A stretch of 64,000 nucleotides of DNA from Paraburkholderia acidicola (GCF_002362315.1 NZ_MTZV01000004.1:1612001-1676000); one strand, 5' to 3'; shown: positions 8,346 to 17,721, counted from the stretch's first letter. Notes: generated from the sequence alone by a model not told the origin. Program-made: numbers and translations.

Positions 8346-9929
8346 TCAGCCTCCCTGGGTGAACAGTGCGTCGAGCAACTCGACACTCGATGCGAAGCCC
8401 GCGCATTCGGCCATGCCTTGCTGCAGAAACGCTTCGATGCGCGGATACAGTACGATCGCGCGGTCGAGCAGCGCGTCGCGGCCGCTCGAATAAGCGCCCA
8501 CGTTGATCAGGTCGCGATTGCGCTGGTAGCGCGACAGCATCTGCTTGAAGAGCCGCGTTTTCTCGAGATGCGCGTCGTCGATCAGCGCGGTCATCGCGCG
8601 GCTGATCGATGCTTCGATATCGATGGCCGGATAGTGGCCGGCTTCCGCCAGCGAGCGTGACAGCACGATATGGCCGTCGAGAATCGCGCGCGCCGAATCG
8701 GCGATCGGGTCCTGCTGGTCATCGCCTTCGGTCAGCACCGTGTAGAACGCGGTGATCGAGCCGCCGCCTGCTGGGCCGTTGCCGGTGCGCTCGACGAGCG
8801 CGGGCAGCTTCGCAAACACCGACGGCGGGTAGCCCTTGGTCGCCGGCGGTTCGCCGACCGCCAGCGCGATTTCACGCTGCGCCATCGCATAGCGTGTCAG
8901 CGAATCCATCAGCAGCAGTACGTGCTTGCCTTCGTCGCGGAAGTATTCGGCCAGCGACGTCGCATAGGCCGCGCCCTGCATGCGCAGCAGCGGCGACACA
9001 TCGGCGGGTGCCGCGACGACGACCGCGCGCGCGAGTCCTTCTTCGCCGAGAATCTGTTCGATGAATTCCTTCACTTCGCGGCCGCGTTCGCCGATCAGTC
9101 CGATCACGATGACTTCGGCGCTGGTGTAGCGCGCCATCGTGCCGAGCAGCACCGACTTGCCCACGCCGGACCCCGCGAAAAGCCCCATGCGCTGGCCACG
9201 TCCGACGGTGAGGAGCGCGTTGATTGCGCGCACGCCGACGTCGAGTACCTGGTGAATCGGTTCGCGCTTGAGCGGGTTGATCGTCGGCGCAGAGAGCGGG
9301 GCGTCGCGTTGTGTGCCGAGCGGGCCGAAGCCGTCGAGCGGTCGTCCTGAGGCATCGACCACACGCCCGAGCAGTTCCCAACCGACCGGCAAACGCTTCG
9401 CGCCCGCGAGCGGGTCGGCGATCGGCGCGCTTTCGAGCGGATAGACGCGTGCACCGGGCAACAGGCCGGCGACTTCGGTGGTCGGCATCAGGAACAGCCG
9501 GTCGCCGGCGAAGCCAACGACTTCCGCTTCGGCCATCGGCAGCGAGCTGCCCGGCGGCAATTCGATCATCACTTCCGAGCCCACCGACAGCCGCAGTCCG
9601 ACTGCTTCGAGCACGAGACCGGCTGCCCGTGTGAGTCGTCCGCATGCACGCAGCGGACGCGCAATTGCATTGCGGGCCCGCAGCCCGTCGAGCCGAGCGT
9701 GCCACGCGAGCGTGTGCGGGTTGCCTGTGGTCGATGCCGTTGCCCGTACCTCATCGTTGCGAAATGTGGCGTGTGCAGCGCGTGTAACCGGCACCGCCGC
9801 GGCAACAGTCGCAACCTCACGACCGACAGTCTCCAACGTCTCGACCACACCAAACGATGCCAACGCCAGCTCACGTTCGAGCGGCGTCAGATCGCTGGCG
9901 CGGATGTCGTCGAGCGTCGGCTTCACCAT
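8346..9929 (-). CDS. fliI: Flagellum-specific ATPase FliI
   Basis: A 527-residue F1-type ATPase that powers or times flagellar export. Walker A is GLFAGSGVGKSVLLG; Walker B is VLLLMDSLTRYAMAQREIALA; the family motifs PPATKGYPPSVF and YPAIDIEASISR are present. It is 60-80 residues longer than most FliI proteins because of an N-terminal segment rich in Ala, Val and Thr before the beta-barrel. It overlaps fliH by seven bases. Confidence 0.96.
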   Translation of the reverse strand: MVKPTLDDIRASDLTPLERELALASFGVVETLETVGREVATVAAAVPVTRAAHATFRNDEVRATASTTGNPHTLAWHARLDGLRARNAIARPLRACGRLTRAAGLVLEAVGLRLSVGSEVMIELPPGSSLPMAEAEVVGFAGDRLFLMPTTEVAGLLPGARVYPLESAPIADPLAGAKRLPVGWELLGRVVDASGRPLDGFGPLGTQRDAPLSAPTINPLKREPIHQVLDVGVRAINALLTVGRGQRMGLFAGSGVGKSVLLGTMARYTSAEVIVIGLIGERGREVKEFIEQILGEEGLARAVVVAAPADVSPLLRMQGAAYATSLAEYFRDEGKHVLLLMDSLTRYAMAQREIALAVGEPPATKGYPPSVFAKLPALVERTGNGPAGGGSITAFYTVLTEGDDQQDPIADSARAILDGHIVLSRSLAEAGHYPAIDIEASISRAMTALIDDAHLEKTRLFKQMLSRYQRNRDLINVGAYSSGRDALLDRAIVLYPRIEAFLQQGMAECAGFASSVELLDALFTQGG

Positions 9930-10609
9930 GTGCTCACCTTGCCGAGTGCCGCTGCAACGCGTTCCCAGCGCGTCGCAATGCCCGCGTCGATTTCGCCGGT
10001 CGCGGCGTGCGCGCGGCAGCCGCCACGATCCACCGCGGGATCGGTGCGCAGCGTCCAGCCGCGCGCCTGCAGTTCTTCGAGCAGATAGGCTTCGACAACC
10101 GGCAGATCGGCGGGACTGACAACGAGATGCGGCGCACCCGAGAGCGCCGGTTCCGCGGCAAGTACTTCGCGCGCGGCCGCGATCAACGCAGTCGGATCGT
10201 GCTGCACATGCTGTCGCACAACCTGTTGCGCAATATCGAGCGCAAGTGCGACGAGCGTTTCCGACACGTCCGCTTGCGCGCCGTCGAGTGCCGTCTTGAA
10301 CGATTGCGCAAGCGCCGCGAGGCTCGCGGCCTGCGCGTGCGCTTCGGCGATGCCCTGTTCGAAGCCCTGCGTATGACCCTGTTCGTAGCCGGCCTGATAG
10401 CCGAGCGCCTGCCCAGCGACATGCCCCGACGCGACGCCCTGCGCATGCGCGGCATCGCGCAGCCGTTGCAGTTCGGCTTCGAAGGCGTGTTCGTCGGTGG
10501 GCTCGGGTGGCGGGGCCGGGTCGAACGATGCCATCTCCCAGCGCTGGTACGCCGAGAGACCGCCGCTGCCGGGTTTGCCCGACGAGGGGTCCTGGTCAGA
10601 CATACGCAT
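9923..10609 (-). CDS. fliH: Flagellar export regulator FliH
   Basis: A 228-residue protein of the FliH/SctL type. It has glycine-spaced helical heptads in the middle (ASGHVAGQALGYQAGYEQGH, followed by TQGFEQGIAEAH) and a C-terminal domain with LALDIAQQVVRQHVQHDP and VVSPADLPVVEAYL. FliH binds FliI and docks it at the export gate. It overlaps fliG by 14 bases and fliI by seven. MSDQD six bases downstream is an alternative start. Confidence 0.92.
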   Translation of the reverse strand: MRMSDQDPSSGKPGSGGLSAYQRWEMASFDPAPPPEPTDEHAFEAELQRLRDAAHAQGVASGHVAGQALGYQAGYEQGHTQGFEQGIAEAHAQAASLAALAQSFKTALDGAQADVSETLVALALDIAQQVVRQHVQHDPTALIAAAREVLAAEPALSGAPHLVVSPADLPVVEAYLLEELQARGWTLRTDPAVDRGGCRAHAATGEIDAGIATRWERVAAALGKVSTW

Positions 10610-11591
10610 CTTCGGCCTTGCCGCCTAGCGCGATCTGCCCGCTTTCGGCGAGATTGCGCACGACCTGCAGGATGCGGCGCTGCTGCGTCTCGACCTCCGA
10701 CACACGCACCGGACCGCGCGAATCGAGATCTTCGGCGAGCAGTTCGGCGGCGCGTTGCGACATGTTCGACAGGAACTTCTGCCGCAGCGCGGGCGGCGCG
10801 CCCTTCAGCGAGATGATCAGCGATTCCGATTCGACTTCCTTCAGCAGCAACTGGATCGCGCGATCTTCGAGATCGAGCAGGTTCTCGAACACGAACATCT
10901 GGTCGACGATCTTCTGCGCGAGTTCGGCGTCGTACTGACGCACGTTCTCGAGCACCGCTTCTTCGTGGCTCGTCGACATGAAGTTGAGAATTTCCGCGGC
11001 TGTGCGGATGCCGCCCATCGGGCTACGCTTGAGGTTGTCGCTGCCGGACAGCAGGCCGGTCAGCACATCGTCGAGTTCGCGCAGCGCAGCCGGCTGGATG
11101 CCATCGAGCGTCGCGATACGCAGCAGCACGTCGTTGCGCAGACGTTCGCTGAGAAACGCGGCAATCTCCGACGCCTGATCGCGATCGAGATGCACGAGGA
11201 TCGTCGCGATGATCTGCGGATGTTCGTTCTTGATGAGTTCGGCAACGGCGCCCGAATCCATCCACTTCAAGCCTTCGATCCCGCTCGTATCGCTGCCTTG
11301 CAGGATACGGTCGATGATCGCACCGGCCTTGTCCTCGCCAAGCGCCTTGGTCAGCACGGTGCGAATGTAGTCGCTTGAATCGAGCGACAGCGCGGTGTGC
11401 TGCTCGGCTTCTTTCGCGAACTCGGTCAGCACTTCCTCGACCTGTTCGCGCGTCACGTTCTTCAGCGCGGCCATCGCGACGCCGATCTTCTGCACCTCGC
11501 GCGGCGCGAGAAACTTGAACACCTGCGCGGCTTCCTCTTCGCCGATCGACATCAGCAGGAGCGCGCTCTTGGCTACGCCTTCAGCTTTCAT
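10596..11591 (-). CDS. fliG: Flagellar motor switch protein FliG
   Basis: A 331-residue FliG. The N-terminal domain (AKSALLLMSIGEEEAAQVFK) binds FliF. The middle domain carries the EHPQ motif (LIKNEHPQIIATILVHLD). The C-terminal torque domain has the charged helix YDAELAQKIVDQMFVFENLLDLEDR. The ATG at 11591 (MKAEGVAKSALLL) matches the family start; the gene overlaps the end of fliF by 11 bases. Confidence 0.96.
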   Translation of the reverse strand: MKAEGVAKSALLLMSIGEEEAAQVFKFLAPREVQKIGVAMAALKNVTREQVEEVLTEFAKEAEQHTALSLDSSDYIRTVLTKALGEDKAGAIIDRILQGSDTSGIEGLKWMDSGAVAELIKNEHPQIIATILVHLDRDQASEIAAFLSERLRNDVLLRIATLDGIQPAALRELDDVLTGLLSGSDNLKRSPMGGIRTAAEILNFMSTSHEEAVLENVRQYDAELAQKIVDQMFVFENLLDLEDRAIQLLLKEVESESLIISLKGAPPALRQKFLSNMSQRAAELLAEDLDSRGPVRVSEVETQQRRILQVVRNLAESGQIALGGKAEDAYV

Positions 11592-13362
11592 CGGACACCC
11601 AGTTCTTGACGACGGTTGCGACGATCTTCGGATCCTGGCGCGCGATCTTGCGCGCATATTCCAGGTTCCGCTCGAACTTGTGTTTCTCGTTTTCGAACGC
11701 GAGCAGGCTGTTGGTGTCTTCGGTATCGCCGGCGTGTTGCGTGGTCGGCAGACCGTCTAGCAGCAGTGGTTCGTCGGGGGCGGGCAGTGCGTGGCCCGAG
11801 CCGGCCGGCACGGCTTGTGGGAAGGCACGGCGCAGCGCCGGCTTTACCATCACGAAGTAGAGGAACAGGGCGACTGCGCCAATGCCGAGGTACGTCGCGA
11901 CCTGCTTTGCCAGCGCGATCATGTCCGGCGCGCGCCACCACGGCACATCCACGGTCGGCTCGACGTCGGTCATGAACGCGCTGTTCACCACGTTCACCGA
12001 GTCGCCGCGCTTCGCGTCGTAGCCCATCGCATCCTTCACGAGTTGCTCGACCTGCGCGAGCTTGTCGGTAGCGAGTGGCTGCATCGTCGCGTGGCCCTTC
12101 GCGTCCATCTGCGGTTGATAGTTGACCACCACCGCCACCGACAGCCGCTTGATCCCGCCCGAGCCCTGCTCGAAATGGCGGACCGTCTTGTCGAGTTCGT
12201 AGTTGGTGGTCGAGTCCTTGCGATCGCTGACCGGTGTCGCGGCCGGCGCGCTCGCGCCGTTGGCGGCGACGAGCGGCGCGGACGCGGGCTGCGGCGGCTG
12301 GTTCGACAGCGCGCCTGGCACGCCCGACGCGCCGCCTTGCGACAGTTCGGTTGAAGTGCTCGACTGCTGGCTGCGGATCGCCGACTGCTGCGGCGTGCCG
12401 TTTGGCGTGTAGGTTTCGGCGGTCTGTTCGAGCTTCGAGAAGTCGATGTCGGCGCTGACCTGCGAATGCGCGTTGCCGGCGCCGAACAGCGGCGCGAGGA
12501 TCGCGTCGATGCGCTGCTGCGTGCTGCGTTCGATCTGCTGCACGTACTTGAGCTGGGTCGCATCGAGCCCCGTGCCGGAAGACGGCTGCGTGAGCAGGTT
12601 ACCGTCCTGGTCGACGATCGTCACGTTGCGCACCGGCAGCTCGGGCACCGCCGACGCCACCATATGCGTGATCGCCACCACCTGGCCGTCGTCGAGCACG
12701 CGGCCCGGGTACAGGTCCACGAGTACCGACGCCGACGGCGACTCACGATCGCGCACGAACACCGACGGCTTCGGAATGGCCAGATGCACGCGCGCCGAGT
12801 GGACCGACGAGATCGATTCGATCGTCTGTTGCAGTTCGCCTTCTAGCGCGCGCTGATAGTTGATCTGCTCGGCAAACTGGCTGATGCCGAATTTCTGGTT
12901 GTCCATCAGCTCGAAGCCAACCGAGCCGTTCTTGGGCAGGCCCGCCGCGGCGAGACGCAGGCGCATTTCGTGAACCTGATCGGCCGGTACGAGGATCGCA
13001 CCACCGACGTCGCTGAACTTGTACGGGATGTTGGCCTGTTGCAGCGCGGCGATGATCGAGCCGCCGTCGCGGTCCGACAGATTGCTGTAGAGCACCTTGT
13101 AGTCCGGTGCACGCGACCACAGCACCAGCGCCGCCACGACGGCGACGAGCAGGGCGACGGCGAAGATCAGCGGGGCGCGCGGATTGCCGCGCATCTGCGT
13201 GAGCGACGGCAGGCGCTGGGCAAAACCGCCGCCCAGACCGCCCAGGTCGGCGCCGCTGCCCGCCGCGCCGCCGGCCGCACCGGCCGCGCCCGCGCCGGGC
13301 GGCGCGCTGGCGAGGCCCATGCGGGCGTCGGGGGTGATCAAAGAATTGGCTGACGAATCCAT
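11581..13362 (-). CDS. fliF: Flagellar MS-ring protein FliF
   Basis: A 593-residue MS-ring protein with two transmembrane helices (LIFAVALLVAVVAALVLW near residue 70 and YLGIGAVALFLYFVMVKPAL near 490). The periplasmic ring-building motifs include YKVLYSNLSDRDGGSIIAAL and ARVHLAIPKPSVFVRD. The C-terminal FliG-binding tail ends in VATVVKNWVSDES. It heads the leftward fliFGHIJK operon and is divergent from fliE; 284 bases separate the two starts, and no promoter there was convincing. Confidence 0.96.
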   Translation of the reverse strand: MDSSANSLITPDARMGLASAPPGAGAAGAAGGAAGSGADLGGLGGGFAQRLPSLTQMRGNPRAPLIFAVALLVAVVAALVLWSRAPDYKVLYSNLSDRDGGSIIAALQQANIPYKFSDVGGAILVPADQVHEMRLRLAAAGLPKNGSVGFELMDNQKFGISQFAEQINYQRALEGELQQTIESISSVHSARVHLAIPKPSVFVRDRESPSASVLVDLYPGRVLDDGQVVAITHMVASAVPELPVRNVTIVDQDGNLLTQPSSGTGLDATQLKYVQQIERSTQQRIDAILAPLFGAGNAHSQVSADIDFSKLEQTAETYTPNGTPQQSAIRSQQSSTSTELSQGGASGVPGALSNQPPQPASAPLVAANGASAPAATPVSDRKDSTTNYELDKTVRHFEQGSGGIKRLSVAVVVNYQPQMDAKGHATMQPLATDKLAQVEQLVKDAMGYDAKRGDSVNVVNSAFMTDVEPTVDVPWWRAPDMIALAKQVATYLGIGAVALFLYFVMVKPALRRAFPQAVPAGSGHALPAPDEPLLLDGLPTTQHAGDTEDTNSLLAFENEKHKFERNLEYARKIARQDPKIVATVVKNWVSDES

Positions 13363-13646
13363 GCGTCGGGTATCTCCGGGATGCCTTGCGTCTGCCGGTG
13401 GCCCGGCGGTCCGGCAGGAAGCGGACGGCGAGGCGCGTGGACAGAGACTTTCACGATGGGGATTATCCGCAGCGCCGTGTAAGGCGATTGACCGAATAGA
13501 GCGGGGTTTCCCCCCTACTTTCGCGGCTGTCGGAAATGGCCCGCTGCTATGCTTTTCGTCAGATCGGCAGGTGCGCCTTTGTCGCGGTGAGACCAGGCTG
13601 CGAAGCCCCGCAGCGCCGCCGCCTTCTCTTTTTTACTGGAGCGAAC

Positions 13647-13988
13647 ATGACTGTGTCCGTGAATCCCATTGCGTCCGCGCTGCAACAGATGCAGTCGATG
13701 GCCGCCCAGGCGGCGGGCGGCTCGACCCCGAAGGCCACGGACAGCGCGTCCGACGCCGCGGATGTCGGCGGCTTCGCATCGGCGCTGAAGGCATCGATCG
13801 ACAAGATCAGCAACGACCAGCAGAACGCACTCGGCGAGGCGAAAGCGTTCGAACTCGGCTCGGCGAACGTGTCGCTGAACGACGTGATGGTCGACATGCA
13901 AAAAGCCAATGTCGGCTTCCAGTTCGGTCTGCAGGTGCGCAACAAGCTGGTCGCCGCGTACAACGAAATCTCGCAGATCTCGGTCTGA
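13647..13988 (+). CDS. fliE: Flagellar hook-basal body adaptor FliE
   Basis: A 113-residue protein with the FliE C-terminal signature (LGSANVSLNDVMVDMQKANV, FQFGLQVRNKLVAAYNEISQ). FliE joins the MS-ring to the rod. The ATG at 13647 (MTVSVNPIASALQQMQ) has a TGGAG ribosome-binding site; a 37-codon extension to 13536 lacks family similarity. It is transcribed away from fliF, an arrangement common in proteobacteria. Confidence 0.95.
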   Translation: MTVSVNPIASALQQMQSMAAQAAGGSTPKATDSASDAADVGGFASALKASIDKISNDQQNALGEAKAFELGSANVSLNDVMVDMQKANVGFQFGLQVRNKLVAAYNEISQISV

Positions 13989-14178
13989 ACGCGGCAGGGC
14001 GGATGCCGGCTGCATGCCGGTCACCGTCGCGCCGGATTTCTCCTCCCCGCAATACGTCACCGTGTAACGCCATTGCCGCGCGCGGCGCACCGGCTATGCC
14101 GGCGGCCTGTCTGCGCCTGCGTTTGTCACACCTCCCGCCGGCACGACAAATTTCTCTGCATTCCCTCTTGCAGCAGCC

Positions 14179-14206
14179 TAAAGCTTTCCCGATGGCCATC
14201 CGATAA
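14179..14206 (+). promoter_or_regulatory. Sigma-28-type flagellar promoter for fliST
   Basis: TAAAGCTT (14179-14186) and TCCGATAA (14199-14206) with a 12-base spacer closely match the FliA consensus TAAAGTTT-N11-GCCGATAA. The -10 element lies 88 bases before the fliS start. The rest of the 306-base fliE-fliS gap holds short GC-rich inverted repeats after fliE but no gene. Confidence 0.75.
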
Positions 14207-14294
14207 CCCGGATACAGGTCCATCGAGACGGCGGCAAAGCGCGTCGCGACGGTGCCTCGATCGAATCGAAACAGCATCAACAGGAGGAGCGCCA

Positions 14295-14729
14295 ATGTTT
14301 TCCCCAGGACACTCTGGAGCCAATGCGTACGCACGCGTCGGAGTCGAAACAGGGGTGATGGGCGCGAGTCCGCATCGTCTGATCGTGATGCTGTATCAGG
14401 GGGCGCGTAAGGCGATCGCGCTGGCGCGTCTGCATCTGCAGCAAGGCAATATCGCGGCGCGTGGCGAAGCGATCGGCAAGGCGATCCAGATCGTCGCGAG
14501 CGGTTTGCAGCCGTCGCTGAATGTCGAGGCCGGTGGCGAAATCGCGCAACGGCTGGATGGGTTGTACGGCTATATGACGCGGCGTTTGCTGGAAGCCAAC
14601 CTGAAGCAAAGCGAAGCGATGCTGATCGAGGTGGACGGCCTGCTCGCGACGCTCGAAGACGCATGGATCGGAATTGCACCCGAAGTGGCGCGCATGGCGG
14701 CCCAGTCGCCGGCAGAAAACATCAGATGA
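14295..14729 (+). CDS. fliS: Flagellin export chaperone FliS
   Basis: A 144-residue helical protein with the family start MFSPGHSGANAYARVGVETG and the core SPHRLIVMLYQGARKAIALA. FliS keeps flagellin unfolded and prevents premature filament assembly. The ATG is preceded by AGGAGG, and a sigma-28 promoter lies upstream, consistent with late flagellar expression. The stop overlaps the fliT start (ATGA). Confidence 0.95.
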   Translation: MFSPGHSGANAYARVGVETGVMGASPHRLIVMLYQGARKAIALARLHLQQGNIAARGEAIGKAIQIVASGLQPSLNVEAGGEIAQRLDGLYGYMTRRLLEANLKQSEAMLIEVDGLLATLEDAWIGIAPEVARMAAQSPAENIR

Positions 14730-15055
14730 CCAACCACGCAGAGTATTTCGCCCGCTATGAGGCGATCGCCGCGATTTCCAGTTGCATGCTGGCCGCCGCG
14801 CAGCGTTCCCTGTGGAACGAGCTGGAACACCTGCAGGACGAGTACCGGTTCCTCGTCGAGGCGTTGAAAGAAGCGGAACTCGACGTGCAGCTCAACGACG
14901 CGGAACGGCTGCGCAAATACGAACTGCTGCGCCGGATTCTCGCCGACGATGCCGCGATCCGCGAACTGGCCAGCCCGCGCCTCGCGAAGCTGTCGACGCT
15001 CTTCGCATCCGGGCGACCCGGCCGGGTGCTGAAGGAGTTGTACGGCGCGCGCTGA
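14726..15055 (+). CDS. fliT: FliT-like flagellar chaperone
   Basis: A 109-residue helical, charged protein starting MTNHAEYFARYEAIAAISSC. Size, position directly after fliS and helical composition (LWNELEHLQDEYRFLVEALK) fit FliT, the chaperone of the filament cap protein FliD. Sequence conservation in this family is low, so the name rests partly on gene order. Confidence 0.8.
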   Translation: MTNHAEYFARYEAIAAISSCMLAAAQRSLWNELEHLQDEYRFLVEALKEAELDVQLNDAERLRKYELLRRILADDAAIRELASPRLAKLSTLFASGRPGRVLKELYGAR

Positions 15056-15120
15056 GCCGGTCCGGGCTGCCGCTGCGCCGGCGCAGCGTGAGCACGGACC
15101 TCTCTGATAAGGGACTCGGG

Positions 15121-16665
15121 ATGAACGGAATCGACACGGCCATCGCTTCGCTGCTTGCGAGCCGGATCGACAGCCTGCTCTCGGGGAGTGCCGCGGGCGA
15201 TGCAACCGCGTCGCAGACCGGCGCTTCCGCGCTGAGTGTCGATACGCCGTCGCCACAAGGCGCGGGCTCGCTCGCGGGGAATCCGGCGGGCGCGACGGCG
15301 TCGACTCAGACGGCGTTGTCGGCGGTGGCGTTGACGCTCGACGCGATCATGCGCTCCGGTGGGGAGGCGACGCCTGCGGTGGTGGGGCAGGTGCCGGTGT
15401 GGCCGGTTGCGCTGGTTGCGGTTCCGGTGTTGACCGCTGGGTTGGCTGACCTGGCGGCACGCGCTGGTTCTGCACTGCCGCTGTTCGATATCGCTGCCGG
15501 GCCTGCTGCCGATGCGCTGCTTTCTAGCGGCAGCGTCGGCGCTGGCGTTGCTGGTAGCTCGCCGGCGCCGTTTTCATCGACGTTTGCTTCCGCACCTATG
15601 TCTGGTGTCGCCGCGTCGCCGTCGCCGTTGCCGGTGGCGGCGCTGGCCGCTGCGCTTCAGCAAACGGTTGCGCAGAGCGGGCTCTTCTATGAAGCGCATC
15701 TCGCGCAGTGGCTCGCGGGACAACGCACGCCGGCGTCGCTGGCCGGCGAGCCGCAGAATCGGCTGGCCACCGCGTCCGCTCAGTTGCCGCTCGAATGGAT
15801 CGATGAGAACGACCCATCCGCGTGGAGTGGGCCAGCGCAACCGTCGCGCGCCGGTGTGACGGAGCAACCGGCTTCACAGGCCTCGACGAATTCCGCTGGT
15901 GCGGCTGCGTCTGCACATGCGCAGGCTGGTGCGCAGTTTGCCGGCGTGCCGGTGCGCTTTCCTTCCGCCGATCCACAAACACCCGCTGGCTCCCTGCAAC
16001 GTTCCGCATTGCACGCTGCTGCGTCCGGTGACACACCTACTGGTGCAGCCGCCGACACCGCGCAGCCAAATGCCGCGGCAATCCACGCGGCGACGATTCC
16101 ACTGGTGCGTCAGCAACTCGATCTGCTGGCGACCGGGCAGTTCCGCTGGACGGGCGAAGCGTGGCCGGGCACGCGGCTCGACTGGACCATCGAACAGGAG
16201 AACGACGAACGTCGCCGCGGCGCATCAGATAGCAGCACCACCGATGATCTACCGTGGCGCACCCGCCTCACGCTGTCGCTACCGACGCTCGGTACCGTCG
16301 ATGCCGAACTGACGTTGACGGGCACGCAATTAATCGCACGGGTGCAGGCGAGCCCGGGCGGCGCAGCGCGGCTCGCGGCACATGGCGAGACATTCAGACA
16401 GCGACTCGCGATGGTGGGCATCGAGCTGGGCGGTTTGTCGATTCGCGAGATCGGTGGGGCGGCGGCGTTGTCGGAGACGTTGCAGGCAAGTGGCGCGACC
16501 GCATCGCAGACGACTCACGAAGCACCTGCAAGGATGACGCCGCAAGCCGCGGCGACGGCTTATGCACGTTCGGCGGCGGCTGTTACCGACCCGGTGCGTC
16601 CGGCCTACGCGACACAGCCCGACACGCCGCTGCCGCACTCCGACGAATTCGACTGGGACGCGTGA
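15121..16665 (+). CDS. Second FliK-like hook-length control protein
   Basis: A 514-residue protein starting MNGIDTAIASLLASRIDSLL. A long Ala/Gly/Ser/Thr-rich N-terminal region of about 330 residues precedes a conserved C-terminal domain (TRLTLSLPTLGTVDAELTLT, LIARVQASPGGAARLAAHGE, LAMVGIELGGLSIREIGG) that resembles the FliK/Flg_hook domain. It is followed with a one-base overlap by flhX, a FlhB C-terminal homologue, so the pair resembles a second export-switch module. Its exact role beside the canonical FliK at 6345-7847 is not known. Confidence 0.75.
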   Translation: MNGIDTAIASLLASRIDSLLSGSAAGDATASQTGASALSVDTPSPQGAGSLAGNPAGATASTQTALSAVALTLDAIMRSGGEATPAVVGQVPVWPVALVAVPVLTAGLADLAARAGSALPLFDIAAGPAADALLSSGSVGAGVAGSSPAPFSSTFASAPMSGVAASPSPLPVAALAAALQQTVAQSGLFYEAHLAQWLAGQRTPASLAGEPQNRLATASAQLPLEWIDENDPSAWSGPAQPSRAGVTEQPASQASTNSAGAAASAHAQAGAQFAGVPVRFPSADPQTPAGSLQRSALHAAASGDTPTGAAADTAQPNAAAIHAATIPLVRQQLDLLATGQFRWTGEAWPGTRLDWTIEQENDERRRGASDSSTTDDLPWRTRLTLSLPTLGTVDAELTLTGTQLIARVQASPGGAARLAAHGETFRQRLAMVGIELGGLSIREIGGAAALSETLQASGATASQTTHEAPARMTPQAAATAYARSAAAVTDPVRPAYATQPDTPLPHSDEFDWDA

Positions 16666-16988
16666 TGAGCCGCATCCGCCGCAAGAGCGCAGCCGCACTG
16701 AGCTATGACGCGCAGAGCGGGGACGCCGCGCCGCGCGTGGTAGCGAAGGGGTACGGTCTGGTCGCGGAGATGATCGTGCAGCGCGCGAAGGAAGCGGGCC
16801 TTTACGTGCACGAAGCACCCGAGATGGTGTCGTTGTTGATGCAGGTGGATCTCGACGAGAGGATTCCGCCGGAGCTTTACCTGGCGGTGGCGGAGTTGCT
16901 GGGGTGGTTGCACAGGCTGGAGAGTGGTGCGGATGTCACTCTTCAACCTTACCCGGTGACCGATGCGAGTAAATCACGTCCTGCGTGA
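16665..16988 (+). CDS. FlhB C-terminal domain homologue (FlhX-like)
   Basis: A 107-residue protein equivalent to the cytoplasmic tail of the export switch FlhB, without membrane helices. AALSYDAQSGDAAPRVVAKG matches the strand right after the NPTH autocleavage site of FlhB, and IPPELYLAVAELLGWLHRL matches the end of the domain. The NPTH site itself is absent, so the gene encodes what would be the FlhB-CC fragment as a separate protein. The start overlaps the stop of the preceding FliK-like gene (TGATG). The 3' end overlaps the convergent SDR gene by 53 bases. Confidence 0.88.
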   Translation: MSRIRRKSAAALSYDAQSGDAAPRVVAKGYGLVAEMIVQRAKEAGLYVHEAPEMVSLLMQVDLDERIPPELYLAVAELLGWLHRLESGADVTLQPYPVTDASKSRPA

Positions 16989-17721
16989 CCGGAATCAGAT
17001 TCTGCCCTGCGTCGACGACAAAATCTGTTCCAACGAAGCTAGGCGCGGTGAGTAAAAGGATCGCGCTCGCCAGATCCCGAGGGTTTGCCGCTCGGCCTAA
17101 GAGATTGGCGGTCCGACTTGCATACTCAAAATCGGCGTCGGTCTGGTTGTCGCTGCGAAGCATCAAACCGGGGAATACAGCGTTGACTCTCAGAACGGGC
17201 TCTGCAGATATGGCCAGCATTTGAGTGAGATTGCCGAGCGCGGTCTTTGCAACGGTGTAGCTGAAGTGATCACGGTTGAAGTTGTCCTTCACCTTCTGAT
17301 CCACGACATTCACCACTACGCCGGTGGTGCCCGCCTCCTTAGCTTTCCGGTAGAAAGCGCGGGTGAGCAGAATCGGCGCCCGGCAATTGACTTTCCATGC
17401 GAGATCCAGATCTTGCGTGGCGAAGTCCGGGAAGTGCTCCTGCCAGAACACCGACGCGTTGTTCACCAGCAGATCGAGCTGGCCGGCATGCTCATACACA
17501 TCATCGATCAGCTTTTCGATGCTGGCTTCTTCGGCCAGATCCGCTCGAAGCGCAAACGCGTGACCGCCAGCAGCCACGATCTCCTTGACGGTCGACTCAG
17601 CGTCTTCGTGAGACGTATTGAAGTGAATCACCGTTTCGTAGCCATTCTGGCAAAGGTACTGTGCAATCTCCTTTCCCGTCCGATGTGCCGCACCTGTCAC
17701 CAACGCTACCTTTTTGCTCAT
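16936..17721 (-). CDS. SDR oxidoreductase, pteridine reductase/FolM-like
   Basis: A 261-residue short-chain dehydrogenase. The cofactor loop is TGAAHRTG, the TGxxxRxG form found in PTR1/FolM pteridine reductases rather than the usual TGxxxGxG. Other landmarks are LDLLVNNASVF, the catalytic SYTVAKTAL and VDAGQNLIPVTQDVIY at the C-terminus. It shares these features with the SDR at 53539, and the two are paralogues. The ATG at 17721 (MSKKVALVTG) starts just before the fold. Its codon use looks less GC-biased than its neighbours', suggesting possible transfer. The substrate is not established. Confidence 0.8.
   Translation of the reverse strand: MSKKVALVTGAAHRTGKEIAQYLCQNGYETVIHFNTSHEDAESTVKEIVAAGGHAFALRADLAEEASIEKLIDDVYEHAGQLDLLVNNASVFWQEHFPDFATQDLDLAWKVNCRAPILLTRAFYRKAKEAGTTGVVVNVVDQKVKDNFNRDHFSYTVAKTALGNLTQMLAISAEPVLRVNAVFPGLMLRSDNQTDADFEYASRTANLLGRAANPRDLASAILLLTAPSFVGTDFVVDAGQNLIPVTQDVIYSHRSPGKVEE

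Noticed and set aside
13520..13560. A sigma-54 promoter for fliE (GG and GC pairs near 13537-13552)
   Set aside because: The GG-to-GC spacing is 11 rather than 10 bases and the flanks match poorly.
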